The notes under the pieces: model-generated
Databases searched by the model: none
Told to the model about the DNA's origin: nothing
The model's input: the letters and a program-made list of their open reading frames with translations, nothing else
Made by a program: the position numbers and the translations under genes
Part shown: one piece after another, positions 1 through 6,369 of the stretch
Position numbering within the stretch: position 1 is the stretch's first letter
Layout: every line of letters begins with the position of its first letter
Source of the DNA: Cyclobacteriaceae bacterium
Lineage (GTDB): Bacteria > Bacteroidota > Bacteroidia > Cytophagales > Cyclobacteriaceae
Reading direction: 5' to 3'
DNA length: 12,588 bases
Assembly (NCBI GenBank): GCA_029882725.1
Contig: JAOUKG010000017.1
Coordinates: forward strand, 1-12,588

Positions 1-58
1 CCTCAAGAGCAAAGTCGGCTTTTTCTGAAAAATCAGTTGGAACTAATATCTTTTTCAT
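1..58 (-). CDS. Universal stress protein, N-terminal fragment cut by the window edge (usp3)
   Basis: Only the first 19 codons are visible, reading MKKILVPTDFSEKADFALE. This is the usual opening of a Usp domain: a beta strand, then the PTDFSE turn before the first helix. It closely matches the start of the Usp gene at 9544-10380 (MKTILVPTDFSEQAKFAFD), so the two are probably paralogues. The ATG lies at 58-56. No Shine-Dalgarno precedes it, which is normal for Bacteroidota. Family membership is seen directly. Domain number and ATP-binding status cannot be judged because the rest lies outside the window. Confidence 0.85.
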   Translation of the reverse strand, partial: MKKILVPTDFSEKADFALE

Positions 59-257
59 ATCTTATTTTTTGATTTAAATTATAATACATATAACTATTAC
101 AATTAATTAAGGTAAACTTATACTCAAATAAATTTTATCTTAATTATCACTAAATTGCTATAAATTATGGAATTTAGCAATCGAATTGGAGGATAATACG
201 CTTTTTATTTATAGCAAAACTAAAAGGCAACAAAAATAACTTGCATTTTAGTTGGGT
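59..257. other. Intergenic region between the cbb3 operon end and the third usp gene
   Basis: This 199-nt, very AT-rich stretch has no convincing ORF on either strand. It holds the hairpin at 154-181. On the minus strand, TAGTTTTG at 215-222 fits the Bacteroidota -7 consensus TAnnTTTG, the same octamer as upstream of usp1. No -33 TTTG lies at the right distance and no FNR-like dyad is positioned upstream of it. It could be a promoter for the downstream usp gene with a leader of about 150 nt, but a chance match is quite possible in DNA this AT-rich. Confidence 0.6.
154..181. terminator. Hairpin downstream of the cbb3 operon, possible terminator
   Basis: ATTGCTATAAATT (154-166) pairs with AATTTAGCAAT (171-181) around an ATGG loop, giving an 11-bp stem with a 2-nt bulge. 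It lies 77 nt past the stop of the last operon gene. The stem is A/T-rich and no clean U-tract follows on the minus strand, so a classical intrinsic terminator is uncertain. It could instead be a leader structure of the downstream usp transcript. The inverted repeat is seen directly; the function is inference. Confidence 0.35.
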
Positions 258-941
258 TTATTCACAAATCACTTCATTTCCGGTGATTTCACCTGTAAAA
301 ATTGGTGGACTTAAATAGGGAATTCCGAGATGTAGCCCTCTGATTATTAACAAAACAGCTATCAGAGAAACAACCACAGGCACCCATTTTGTTAGATTTA
401 TTTGTTTTTGCAGCTTTAAAAATAATTGGGGAACCAACCACATGGCAGGCCATGTACCCAAACCAAAGGCAACCATATACAAAACCGAATAAATTAGAGA
501 GTCGGAAACCATAGCACCAACCACTGCAAAATAGACCAAACCACAAGGCAAGAACCCATTTACAGTTCCTAATAAAAACTTATACGTTACACCGTTTGAT
601 TTCAATAACTTTCCAAATCCCATTCGTATCGCGGCGGCCCAAGCATGGATAAATTTAATGCCTGTGTTGATTGGGTAAACATAAAAAATTACTCCAATTA
701 AAATTAAAACTCCTGCTATTAATGATAATTGGCCCTGAAAGCCTGCAAAAGAAATAAATTTCCCAGCGAGAAAAGACACTATACCTAATAATGTATAACT
801 CAGAATTCGTCCTGAGTTATAAAAAAACTTTGTAGTGGAAAAATGGCTTGTGCCCGTTGAAACTATTGTTGCCAAAGGACCACACATCAAAACACAATGC
901 ATACTTCCAAGTAATCCTATCAGAAAGGCAGTGACCAACAT
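258..941 (-). CDS. TauE/SafE-family (DsbD_2-like) membrane protein linked to cbb3 assembly
   Basis: A 227-residue integral membrane protein with about six hydrophobic segments. The N-terminal GSMHCVLMCGP (residues 12-22; H15, C16, M19, C20) and the internal repeat-like GTVNGFLPCG (125-134; C133) are the signatures of the DsbD_2/TauE-SafE-type proteins commonly encoded beside ccoG and ccoH. The His/Cys/Met-rich HCxxMC motif sits in a predicted membrane helix and could bind copper or carry redox thiols. Database names such as 'sulfite exporter' come from distant homology and are probably misleading here. Its ATG overlaps the fixH stop by one base (TAATG), so it is likely translationally coupled and the last gene of the operon. 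I infer a role in copper supply or thiol handling during oxidase assembly. Family is fairly secure; function is not. Confidence 0.85.
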   Translation of the reverse strand: MLVTAFLIGLLGSMHCVLMCGPLATIVSTGTSHFSTTKFFYNSGRILSYTLLGIVSFLAGKFISFAGFQGQLSLIAGVLILIGVIFYVYPINTGIKFIHAWAAAIRMGFGKLLKSNGVTYKFLLGTVNGFLPCGLVYFAVVGAMVSDSLIYSVLYMVAFGLGTWPAMWLVPQLFLKLQKQINLTKWVPVVVSLIAVLLIIRGLHLGIPYLSPPIFTGEITGNEVICE

Positions 942-1375
942 TACAATTCAATTTCACTTTCTATATAATATTCCATTGTTCCTTCCTTCCATTCCAACTT
1001 AACAATCCAACTTCCGGATCTGAATTCTGTTAAATTCATACTATATGCAGGGAAATTATCTTTTTCTATCAGAAAGATTTTATCTTCTTTTTGAGATAAA
1101 GGGCTAAACAACATCACCTTTCCATTCTCAAATTGATTTTCTGTATTTTGATCGAATTCAATAGACAAAATTTTATCAACAACCTCTATTTTTGGTTTCT
1201 TTTCAAGATTTTCAACATTTCTCATTTTGTTGATTTTATCCTGATAATTAATCTCTTGTTCATAATAGTCTTGTGACACCAAATCAATCTCTTGATTCAT
1301 ACTAATTGCTACCAAAGAAAAAATCAGAATCCCAAACAGGATAAACGACACAAAAATCCACTTTCCCCAATTCAT
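941..1375 (-). CDS. ccoH: FixH/CcoH family cbb3 oxidase assembly protein
   Basis: 144 residues: a short cytoplasmic start (MNWGKW), one membrane anchor at about residues 7-25, then a periplasmic domain. The DLVSQDYYEQEINYQDKI segment just after the membrane helix is the family hallmark. The rest, rich in beta strands (for example SGSWIVKLEWKEG), fits the FixH fold. CcoH family members bind the CcoN/CcoP assembly intermediates and are needed for a stable oxidase; that is family knowledge. The gene starts inside the end of ccoG with an ATGA overlap and ends with a one-base overlap on the SafE-like gene, so its translation is probably coupled at both ends. The length is typical. Confidence 0.9.
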   Translation of the reverse strand: MNWGKWIFVSFILFGILIFSLVAISMNQEIDLVSQDYYEQEINYQDKINKMRNVENLEKKPKIEVVDKILSIEFDQNTENQFENGKVMLFSPLSQKEDKIFLIEKDNFPAYSMNLTEFRSGSWIVKLEWKEGTMEYYIESEIEL

Positions 1376-2808
1376 CTCAAACTACCCGGCATAGGGCCCA
1401 TAAAATTCAACTCTTGCTTGTCCATTAGTTTTTCACCATTATAAAATTCAAAATACACCTCATTTCTAGTACCATTTATCGAAGTAGCAGGTGCTTTTAC
1501 TCTGAAAACTCCTTCAAACATACCCCCTTGCGGGATTATAATATCTGAACCCGCTACCATTTCTACCGTGGCTCCCTCGATTCCTGTAACTTCAATACGT
1601 ATATCCATACTGTCAAAAGTTTTATTGATCAGTTTGATATTGTATATATTTCCATAATAAGTATCGTCTATTTTTTGATAGGTGAGGCCCTGAGCCCTTT
1701 TTACCGATGCCTTGATATCTGAACGTGTGAAAAGGAAAAAGGAAGTTAATGAAAGTAAAAATATCAAGACTACTGAATAAGCAATAACCCGGGTATTCAT
1801 TAAATGCTTTACTCCATCTTTGATAGAATTGTATGATGCATATCGAATCAACCCTTTGGGTCGATCTACTTTTTCCATTACTTCATCGCAAACATCCATG
1901 CAAGCAGTACAATTCACACATTCCAACTGAGTACCATTCCTAATATCGATACCTGTAGGACATACATGGACACAAAGATTACAATCTACACAGTCTCCTT
2001 TATTTGAATCTACTTCGGCCTTTCTGATTTTACCCCGAGGCTCTCCCCTTAACCAGTCATATGCTACCACTATTGAATCCTTGACCAGTAAAACACCTTG
2101 TAAACGGCCATAAGGACAAACTACAGTACAAGCCTGTTCTCTAAAATAAGAAAACACCCAGTAAAAAAGCCCTGTAAAAAACATAAACCCTATAAAACCT
2201 GAAAGATTTTCTGAAGGAGGTTTAGTGACGATTTCTATAGTTTGGTCCAGCCCAATTATATAAGCCAACACAGTGTGACTTATAAGCAGTGAAATAAAAA
2301 TAAATATAAGTTGTTTTGATCCTTTTTTAATGATTTTGGATGCGTTCCAAGGGGCTGCATTGAGTTTTTTTTGTTGATTGGCATCTCCTTCAATCCAATA
2401 TTCAATTTTCCGGAATACCATTTCCATAAAAAGGGTTTGTGGGCAAGCCCATCCACACCAGAGGCGTCCAAAAGCAACAGTAAATAGAATTACAAAAACG
2501 AAAAAACAAATGAGGGTAAGAGCCAAAAGAAAGAAATCCTGAGGCCAAAACACCAAACCAAAGAGCACAAACTTTCTCTCAAAAACATTAAAAAGCATAA
2601 AAGGATGGCCATTGATCTGGATAAAAGGTCCAGAGAATAAAATCCCAAGGAGCACCAAGGTTACCCAAGCTCTTTTGTTATGATAGGAGCCGGATGGTTT
2701 TTTGGGATATACCCAAATCCTTTTTCCGGCTTTATCTACAGTAGATATAGTATCTCTAAAAGATTCATCAGATTCGAACGGACTTTCCGGTTTACTGGCA
2801 TTTTCCAT
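1372..2808 (-). CDS. ccoG: CcoG/FixG/RdxA-type membrane iron-sulfur protein, cupric reductase for cbb3 assembly
   Basis: 478 residues, full length. Transmembrane segments lie near residues 48-65, 82-112, 166-186, 203-221 and 340-360. CGWACP (118-123) and CTVVCP (227-232) are the paired CxxxCP motifs of the family. Two [4Fe-4S] cluster motifs follow: C273/C276/C279/C283 and C297/C300/C303/C307. The C-terminal ~110 residues form the beta-rich, Ig-like FixG_C domain, expected in the periplasm. CcoG proteins reduce Cu(II) to Cu(I) for insertion into the CuB site of CcoN (established family knowledge). The ATG lies 36 nt after the ccoP stop with no Shine-Dalgarno, and the stop overlaps the ccoH start (ATGA). 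Nothing is missing from the motif set. Confidence 0.95.
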   Translation of the reverse strand: MENASKPESPFESDESFRDTISTVDKAGKRIWVYPKKPSGSYHNKRAWVTLVLLGILFSGPFIQINGHPFMLFNVFERKFVLFGLVFWPQDFFLLALTLICFFVFVILFTVAFGRLWCGWACPQTLFMEMVFRKIEYWIEGDANQQKKLNAAPWNASKIIKKGSKQLIFIFISLLISHTVLAYIIGLDQTIEIVTKPPSENLSGFIGFMFFTGLFYWVFSYFREQACTVVCPYGRLQGVLLVKDSIVVAYDWLRGEPRGKIRKAEVDSNKGDCVDCNLCVHVCPTGIDIRNGTQLECVNCTACMDVCDEVMEKVDRPKGLIRYASYNSIKDGVKHLMNTRVIAYSVVLIFLLSLTSFFLFTRSDIKASVKRAQGLTYQKIDDTYYGNIYNIKLINKTFDSMDIRIEVTGIEGATVEMVAGSDIIIPQGGMFEGVFRVKAPATSINGTRNEVYFEFYNGEKLMDKQELNFMGPMPGSLR

Positions 2809-2844
2809 CGAATAATATTTTATTTAATAAATTGTGTATCTCTA

Positions 2845-3798
2845 TTATTGTATAGAAGATGAGTCGGCAGGCTGAGAGAGTAAACTATCCCCTCCTCCAA
2901 CAGAATCGGCCTCTATTTGTACAGCATCAGCCCCAGCTCTTTCCACGAGGGTTCCTTGTGCTTCTCTGGCGTCAGGAGGGTTTGAACCGTATAGAGAATA
3001 AATATAACTTGTTACCTGAGATCTCTGCTCGGAAGTGAGCGATTTTTCCCAAGCGGCCATTCCGTTGGCTGGTACACCGTAAGTTATAGTTTTAAATATC
3101 TCACCAATTGTACCTCCGTGTATCCAATATGCATCGGCCAAGTTTGGCCCTAAACCATTTACACCACCGGCGTCTATTCTATGACATGCAGAACAACTGG
3201 CATCATATACTTTTTTACCTTGCTCTAAAAAAGTTGGATCACTGTTGTATTCCACTGAATTCTCATCAATCACATTTCCTTGTGCCACATTTACAGCAAG
3301 AGCTTCTGCAGCTTTAGCTTCAGCAATTTGATATTCTTCTTCCTGCAGAGGCCACCAATCGGCCACATGGTATCCAAATAAATATACTGCACCAAAAACG
3401 ATAGAACCATAAAAAAGAGCCAACCACCATGGTGGTAAGTGGTTATCCAACTCCCGGATTCCGTCGTATTCATGATCCAACTCAATCGATTTTTCTTCTT
3501 CCAAAGGCACTGCATTGGTCCAGTTACGTATCATCTGTGTAAACATGGAAGGGGAAGGCACATATTCACGGCCTTCAGCTTCAGCTTTTTTCTTCTCTTC
3601 ATTCTCCATCAAGGTTCCCAACATGGTGTAGACAGTATAGGCAACGCCTAAAACAATCATTGCCACGAGTACTACCATTCCAGACAATACATAAAGGGTC
3701 ACTTCAGGAGTGAAAAATTCAGTTGTCTGCGCCTGACTTGCCAAAGGCAGACCCACTAAAAGCAACAATAAGGAGGATATAATCTTTATATTTTTCAT
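2845..3798 (-). CDS. ccoP: cbb3-type cytochrome c oxidase subunit III, single-heme form
   Basis: 317 residues from the ATG at 3798. A 15-codon longer reading would overlap ccoQ and bury the signal-like N-terminus, so I reject it. Residues 1-23 look like a signal peptide ending in ASQAQ. Membrane helices lie near 31-57 and 125-142. The linker carries the CcoP signature YDGIRELDNHLPPWW (111-125). One class I cytochrome c domain follows: CSACH at 202-206 and likely axial Met at M247 (ANGMAAW). Many proteobacterial CcoP proteins have two CxxCH motifs; only one is present here, with no frameshift visible. A low-complexity acidic/Ser tail of about 47 residues ends the protein. It accepts electrons and passes them toward CcoO. 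Spacing from the ccoQ stop is 7 nt. Confidence 0.93.
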   Translation of the reverse strand: MKNIKIISSLLLLLVGLPLASQAQTTEFFTPEVTLYVLSGMVVLVAMIVLGVAYTVYTMLGTLMENEEKKKAEAEGREYVPSPSMFTQMIRNWTNAVPLEEEKSIELDHEYDGIRELDNHLPPWWLALFYGSIVFGAVYLFGYHVADWWPLQEEEYQIAEAKAAEALAVNVAQGNVIDENSVEYNSDPTFLEQGKKVYDASCSACHRIDAGGVNGLGPNLADAYWIHGGTIGEIFKTITYGVPANGMAAWEKSLTSEQRSQVTSYIYSLYGSNPPDAREAQGTLVERAGADAVQIEADSVGGGDSLLSQPADSSSIQ

Positions 3799-3805
3799 AA
3801 TTACT

Positions 3806-3991
3806 TCAATTTTGATCAGAAACAGATTCACTATTGGGTTCAATGGGCATATTCTTCATTTTAACGATGTATTTTTCATCTACTTTTAATACCCATAATA
3901 TGAGGAGTATAAAAAACACAAAGAATATAATCAATGATATCACGGGGCCTACAGCCACATTATCAATACCTTCAAAATAATGTTTAAACAT
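3806..3991 (-). CDS. ccoQ: CcoQ/FixQ-like small membrane subunit of cbb3 oxidase
   Basis: 61 residues with a single strongly hydrophobic helix at about residues 14-36 (VAVGPVISLIIFFVFFILLI), then a charged cytoplasmic tail with VDEKYIVKMKN. Size, topology and the position between the ccoNO and ccoP genes identify it as the CcoQ-type subunit, which in other bacteria stabilises CcoP binding in the complex. Sequence conservation in this family is weak, so the call rests on context and topology. It begins 7 nt after the ccoNO stop and ends 7 nt before the ccoP start, without a Shine-Dalgarno. Confidence 0.85.
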   Translation of the reverse strand: MFKHYFEGIDNVAVGPVISLIIFFVFFILLILWVLKVDEKYIVKMKNMPIEPNSESVSDQN

Positions 3992-3998
3992 AGCTATA

Positions 3999-6101
3999 TT
4001 ATTTAACCGTTATATCTGTACCCAATCGTTTCAGATAGGCAATCAGTGCTACGATTTCCTTATCTTTATCAATACTATATTTAGAAGAAAGTTCATCTAC
4101 TATAGTTTGAGCTTGTTTTTCCAGCTCCTCATTTGCTATATCTTCATACCCTTCAGCGTAAGGCACACCTACTTTTCTAAGGGCTGAGATCATTTTTGGA
4201 GTCATCTCCAGATCAATATTCTGATCGTAAAGCCACTTATAAGCGGGCATTATAGATCCTGATGAAGTGGTAGAGGGTTCATACATATGATCATAGTGCC
4301 AAATAGCACCAGATGACCCTGATTTAATTATCCCTTCTCTGTGCAAATCCGGACCAGTACGTTTAGATCCCCATAGGAATGGATGATCATAAACAAATTC
4401 ACCTGCCTTGCTATATTCACCATAACGACTAACTTCAGATCTGAATGGTCTTACCATTTGCGAGTGGCAGTTATTACAACCTTCCCGTATGTAAATATCC
4501 CTACCATGTAACTCCAGTGGGGTATATGGTTTTACGGCTGCAATTGTGGGCACGTTGGATTTTACCAAGAATGTAGGAACCAGTTCAAGTATTCCTCCTA
4601 TCAGTATTGCAACCAAAGTTAAAACTGTAAATAAAACAGGTTTGCTTTCCAATATTCTGTGGGTAGTACCTGTCACTTTTTTCTTTTCAAGTGCAGGAGC
4701 TTCAGCCTCTTCATTGGCAATAAAAGAACCCTGTTTCATGGTTTTTATAATATTTACTACCATAAAGACTGCTCCTACAATGTATAAAGCACCTCCAATT
4801 CCCCTCATTAAATACATAGGCTTGATCGATTCGACGGTCTCAAGGAAAGAGTAAACAAGAGTACCTTCGGTACTAAACTGTTTCCACATCAAACTCTGTA
4901 CAATACCGGCAACATACATAGGCAGCGCATAAATAATAATACCCAGCGTGGCAATCCAGAAGTGGGTATTGGCCATACTTCTACTGTAGAGGGTAGTGCC
5001 AAACATTTTTGGAACCATCCAATAGGCAATACCAAATATCATAAATCCGTTCCATCCCAAACCTCCAATGTGTACGTGGGCAATGATCCAGTCTGTAAAG
5101 TGGGCTATACCATTTACGTTTTTCAATGAAAGAAGTGGTCCTTCAAGTGTAGCCATACCATAAGCGGTTACTGCTACTACCATAAATTTAAGAACGGGAT
5201 CTTCACGAACGCGATCCCATGCACCCCTTAGTGTTAGCAGGCCGTTGAGCATACCTCCCCAGGAAGGAGCAATTAGCATAATAGAAAATACCACACCTAA
5301 ACTCTGTGCCCAATCGGGAAGACTTGTATAGAGCAAATGGTGAGGGCCTGCCCATATGTAGATAAATATTAATGACCAGAAGTGAATAATAGATAATTTA
5401 TAGGAATATACGGGTCTGTTAGCCGCTTTTGGCAGGAAGTAATACATAATTCCCAAAAACGGAGTTGTTAAGAAAAATGCAACGGCATTGTGGCCATACC
5501 ACCATTGTACCAGTGCATCCTGAACACCTGCATACCAGCTATAACTTTTAAAAAGCATTACAGGCATTGCAAAAGAGTTTACAATATGTAAAACGGCAAC
5601 TGTAATAAAAGTAGCTATGTAAAACCATATAGCCACATACATGTGTCTTTCTCTTCTTTTAATGATGGTACCAATCATATTAATACCGAAAACTACCCAA
5701 ACCAGAGCTATTGCAATATCGATAGGCCATTCAAGTTCGGCATATTCTTTCCCCGATGATAGCCCTAAAGGAAGAGTTATTGCGGCTGCAAGAATTATCA
5801 ATTGCCAACCCCAGAAATGTATCCAACTCAGTTTATCACTAAAAAGTCGGGCTTTCAACAACCTTTGCATGGAGTAATAAACCCCGGCAAACATCGCATT
5901 TCCCACAAATGCAAAAATCACTGCATTTGTATGCAGTGGCCTGATTCTCCCAAATGTGGTGTACTGCAGGTTAAAATTTAATTGAGGCCAGTACAATTGC
6001 AAGGCAACAGTGAGGCCCACAAGCATTCCTACAAATCCAAATACAATGGATGCCATGAGGAAGTACTTAACGATTTTGTTGTCGTAGCTAAACTTTTCCA
6101 T
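3999..6101 (-). CDS. ccoNO: Fused cbb3 cytochrome c oxidase subunits I and II (CcoN-CcoO)
   Basis: 700 residues that join the catalytic subunit and the membrane-bound cytochrome c subunit. The CcoN part (about 1-460) has some twelve membrane helices and all expected ligands: H57 (RPLHTNA) and H344 for low-spin heme b, H342 (AHVHIGG) for heme b3, and H204 (WYGHNA), H254 and H255 (AGPHH) for CuB. Y248 sits where the cross-linked active-site tyrosine is expected. A charged linker (about 460-487) leads to the CcoO part: an anchor helix at 488-510, the heme c motif CNNCH at 542-546, and a probable axial Met in SIMPAY (M618). It reduces O2 to water at low O2 while pumping protons. The reading frame is continuous across the fusion. 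A 91-nt gap with two dyads separates it from ccoS, so it may have its own promoter or operator. Confidence 0.97.
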   Translation of the reverse strand: MEKFSYDNKIVKYFLMASIVFGFVGMLVGLTVALQLYWPQLNFNLQYTTFGRIRPLHTNAVIFAFVGNAMFAGVYYSMQRLLKARLFSDKLSWIHFWGWQLIILAAAITLPLGLSSGKEYAELEWPIDIAIALVWVVFGINMIGTIIKRRERHMYVAIWFYIATFITVAVLHIVNSFAMPVMLFKSYSWYAGVQDALVQWWYGHNAVAFFLTTPFLGIMYYFLPKAANRPVYSYKLSIIHFWSLIFIYIWAGPHHLLYTSLPDWAQSLGVVFSIMLIAPSWGGMLNGLLTLRGAWDRVREDPVLKFMVVAVTAYGMATLEGPLLSLKNVNGIAHFTDWIIAHVHIGGLGWNGFMIFGIAYWMVPKMFGTTLYSRSMANTHFWIATLGIIIYALPMYVAGIVQSLMWKQFSTEGTLVYSFLETVESIKPMYLMRGIGGALYIVGAVFMVVNIIKTMKQGSFIANEEAEAPALEKKKVTGTTHRILESKPVLFTVLTLVAILIGGILELVPTFLVKSNVPTIAAVKPYTPLELHGRDIYIREGCNNCHSQMVRPFRSEVSRYGEYSKAGEFVYDHPFLWGSKRTGPDLHREGIIKSGSSGAIWHYDHMYEPSTTSSGSIMPAYKWLYDQNIDLEMTPKMISALRKVGVPYAEGYEDIANEELEKQAQTIVDELSSKYSIDKDKEIVALIAYLKRLGTDITVK

Positions 6102-6165
6102 ATATTACTTCTAATTACATTTTAACGTTCGCAATTTACTTTTGCATTTATTGGTAGATACTGAT

Positions 6166-6183
6166 TAGGGTAAGCATACCCTA
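6166..6183. repeat. 18-bp palindrome TAGGGTA-N4-TACCCTA ahead of ccoNO
   Basis: TAGGGTAAGCATACCCTA has perfect 7-bp arms around AGCA and lies 65 nt upstream of the ccoNO start. It abuts the FNR-like dyad at 6183-6196, sharing one base. No T-run follows on the minus strand, so it is not an obvious terminator. It could be a protein-binding operator or an RNA hairpin (processing or stability) in the ccoS-ccoNO message. The symmetry is seen directly; the role is unknown. Confidence 0.5.
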
Positions 6184-6196
6184 TGATAATAATCAT
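6183..6196. promoter_or_regulatory. Putative FNR/CRP-family binding site upstream of ccoNO
   Basis: ATGATAATAATCAT is a perfect 5-4-5 dyad (ATGAT-N4-ATCAT) with the geometry of the FNR consensus TTGAT-N4-ATCAA. It differs from that consensus only at the outermost base of each half. It matches ATGATAAAAGTCAT upstream of usp1 (10451-10464) at 12 of 14 positions. It overlaps the ccoS stop codon and lies about 80 nt upstream of the ccoNO start. No convincing TAnnTTTG element lies at class II distance, so the mode of action is unclear. Confidence 0.45.
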
Positions 6197-6369
6197 GTTT
6201 TTTCCTTTGTATACTCCTCTTTTTTATTTGGTTTTTTATCAAAAAGTATTCTAACCGAAGGAGTATATGTATCGTCATACTGACCTGACTTTACCGCCCA
6301 AATAAATCCCACTAAAAATCCGGAGGCGATTAACACACTTACAAATATCAAAATATAAATTACTGTCAT
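6193..6369 (-). CDS. ccoS: CcoS small assembly protein for cbb3 oxidase
   Basis: 58 residues beginning MTVIYILIFVSVLIASGFLV, with one membrane helix over about residues 3-24, followed by FIWAVKSGQYDD and TYTPSVRILFD. The FxWAVKxGQYDD motif is diagnostic of CcoS, which is required for insertion of redox cofactors (heme b/copper) into CcoN in other bacteria. The ATG overlaps the ccoI stop as ATGA, the usual ccoI-ccoS arrangement. After the motif comes a Lys/Glu-rich cytoplasmic tail ending at a TGA at 6195-6193. I translated it by hand from the minus strand. Confidence 0.93.
   Translation of the reverse strand: MTVIYILIFVSVLIASGFLVGFIWAVKSGQYDDTYTPSVRILFDKKPNKKEEYTKEKT

Noticed and set aside
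69..82. FNR-like TTGATTTAAATTAT near the third usp start
   Set aside because: Only one half matches, it sits 11 nt from the ATG in very AT-rich DNA, and no promoter element is positioned with it.
1282..1297. Palindrome AATCAA-TCTC-TTGATT
   Set aside because: It lies in ccoH coding sequence (N-Q-E-I-D region), has the half-sites in the opposite order to FNR, and is explained by codon content.
3799..3843. Longer start for ccoP (ATG at 3843)
   Set aside because: It would overlap the ccoQ end by 38 nt and put 15 polar/mixed residues before an otherwise normal signal peptide. The ATG at 3798, 7 nt after ccoQ, fits the operon spacing.
4546..4854. 102-codon plus-strand ORF inside ccoNO
   Set aside because: It is antisense to a strongly conserved gene and its translation shows no recognisable domain. 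The same holds for other plus-strand ORFs such as 9791-10129 and 6811-7116.
5662..5678. Near-palindrome ATGATGGTACCAATCAT
   Set aside because: It falls inside a CcoN membrane helix (M-I-G-T-I-I codons), with a 7-nt rather than 4-nt spacer; chance symmetry is likely.
6137..6144. Plus-strand TACTTTTG matching the -7 consensus
   Set aside because: It points into the antisense of ccoS/ccoI with no plus-strand gene downstream; chance in AT-rich DNA.
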